Shown in pieces: positions 5,647 to 6,175 of a stretch of 6,175 nucleotides of DNA (the stretch's first letter is position 1; the number at the start of each line of letters is the position of its first letter). This DNA comes from an uncultured Collinsella sp. (GTDB lineage: Bacteria; Actinomycetota; Coriobacteriia; Coriobacteriales; Coriobacteriaceae). The notes below the pieces were generated by a model. The model was not told the origin of the DNA. It saw nothing but the letters and a program-made list of their open reading frames with translations, and made no database searches. The stretch is from positions 1 to 6,175 of the forward strand of contig URVF01000094.1 in assembly GCA_900551185.1 (NCBI GenBank). Direction: 5' to 3'. A program made the translations under genes and the position numbers.

Positions 5647-6126
5647 CTACTGGTTGTCAGCAGCCGAGAAATCCATATCGAGCGAGGAAACGGCCCAGCC
5701 GATATGGTTATCGGAGCGCGCGAATTTGACGGTGTACTCCTGCTCGCCGCCCTTGGACAGCGATGCCATAACCTTGGCGGTCGTCTCGGTCATGGACTGA
5801 TCCATGCCCTCGACGGACACGGTGGCACCCTGCGGAATCGAGGAGATGATCATCGACTTGGCGTCCTCGGACAGGCTCGAGGCCAGGCAAGACTCGGCCT
5901 TTGCGGTGTCACCGTCGCCGGCAGCCTGGAACAGATCGGTAACGACAGACTCCTGGGACGGGAAGCCAAAGCCGCGCGTGTAGGCAAAGCCCAGACCGCC
6001 CGCGGCGATCAAAATGAGCAGAAGCAGCACGATGAAGACTTTGAGACCCGTGTGGCGATGGCGACGACGGACCTTGGCCTGCTTACGGTCCTGACGGTCC
6101 TGCTGGACCATCTCGGACTCGGACAG
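5647..6126 (-). CDS. Single-pass membrane protein of unknown function, possible NTF2-like extracellular domain (5' end missing)
   Basis: I do not recognise this gene. The insert contains 159 codons to a TAG stop (5647-5649), and the frame runs open into the right adapter. Visible parts: a highly charged leader, mostly Arg/Lys/His with Gln and Asp (about 7-26); one membrane helix rich in Leu and Ile (about 28-48); and an extracellular domain of about 105 residues. That domain has a helix-forming stretch (58-96) followed by alternating beta-like segments (101-152) with a W144 near the end. This order resembles small NTF2-like/DUF4878-type domains, an inference from pattern only. The first internal ATG (6109-6111) has no SD, so the true start probably lies beyond the insert. 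The five codons before it (L-S-E-S-E) are genomic, but any residues further upstream, M-Y-K-R-Q, come from the adapter. It reads toward mreB, 115 bp away, with a hairpin between, so shared transcription is possible but not shown. Confidence 0.75.
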   Translation of the reverse strand: MSESEMVQQDRQDRKQAKVRRRHRHTGLKVFIVLLLLILIAAGGLGFAYTRGFGFPSQESVVTDLFQAAGDGDTAKAESCLASSLSEDAKSMIISSIPQGATVSVEGMDQSMTETTAKVMASLSKGGEQEYTVKFARSDNHIGWAVSSLDMDFSAADNQ

Positions 6127-6175
6127 CTGTCTCTTATACACATCTCCGAGCCCACGAGACTAGGCATGATCTCGT
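6127..6175 (-). other. Nextera i7-side sequencing adapter (artefact)
   Basis: Bases 6127-6145 are the Tn5 mosaic end in reverse (CTGTCTCTTATACACATCT). Bases 6146-6160 (CCGAGCCCACGAGAC) are the Read 2 adapter. Bases 6161-6168 (TAGGCATG) sit in the i7 index position, and 6169-6175 (ATCTCGT) begin the P7 stem. The genome ends at 6126. The minus-strand reading of this end creates a false start M-Y-K-R-Q on the membrane-protein gene. Confidence 0.98.

Noticed and set aside
48..6126. CRISPR arrays, tRNA or rRNA genes, phage or defence genes
   Set aside because: No regular repeat-spacer pattern, no cloverleaf or rRNA-like stretch and no such protein; coding sequence fills almost all of the insert.
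29..6145. Inverted 19-bp Tn5 mosaic ends flanking 6 kb, resembling a composite transposon
   Set aside because: Read adapters and index sequences lie directly outside both ends, and there is no transposase or cargo gene; this is tagmentation, not a mobile element.

Overview
The window is a 6,079-bp bacterial insert (48-6126) flanked at both ends by Illumina Nextera library adapters (1-47 and 6127-6175). The adapters are not part of the genome, and both edge genes are cut by them. All genes lie on the minus strand. High GC, tight gene packing, TTG starts with strong Shine-Dalgarno (SD) sites, and the protein style suggest an actinobacterium of the class Coriobacteriia, most likely Collinsella or a close relative from gut. 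This assignment is from memory of the protein families, not from a search.

Read in the direction of transcription (right to left), the insert holds: (1) the 3' part of a gene for a small single-pass membrane protein of unknown function (5647-6126); (2) a 115-bp gap with a 14-bp-stem hairpin (5592-5624), a 7-bp direct repeat and a possible promoter; (3) the complete rod-shape cluster mreB (4488-5531), mreC (3468-4466), mreD (2890-3456) and mrdA, encoding PBP2 (807-2876); (4) the first 250 codons of rodA (48-797), cut by the left adapter. Gaps within the cluster are 21, 11, 13 and 9 nt. At the last three junctions the TAG stop codon is built into the SD of the next gene, so the cluster looks like one translationally coupled operon.

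The products form the elongasome (Rod complex). MreB filaments under the membrane orient the machine. MreC and MreD connect them to the periplasmic-side synthases. RodA polymerises lipid II into glycan strands, and PBP2 crosslinks these.

The content is core housekeeping; I see no phage, CRISPR, defence, RNA gene or mobile element, and no evidence of an undescribed system. The points worth a second look are the adapter contamination and its false protein ends, a predicted second N-terminal membrane segment in PBP2, a PBP2 Cys3His cluster with the spacing of a zinc site, altered residues around the PBP2 catalytic serine and in the RodA signature, an acidic Ser/Thr tail on MreC, and a small RNA hairpin covering the mreC start.
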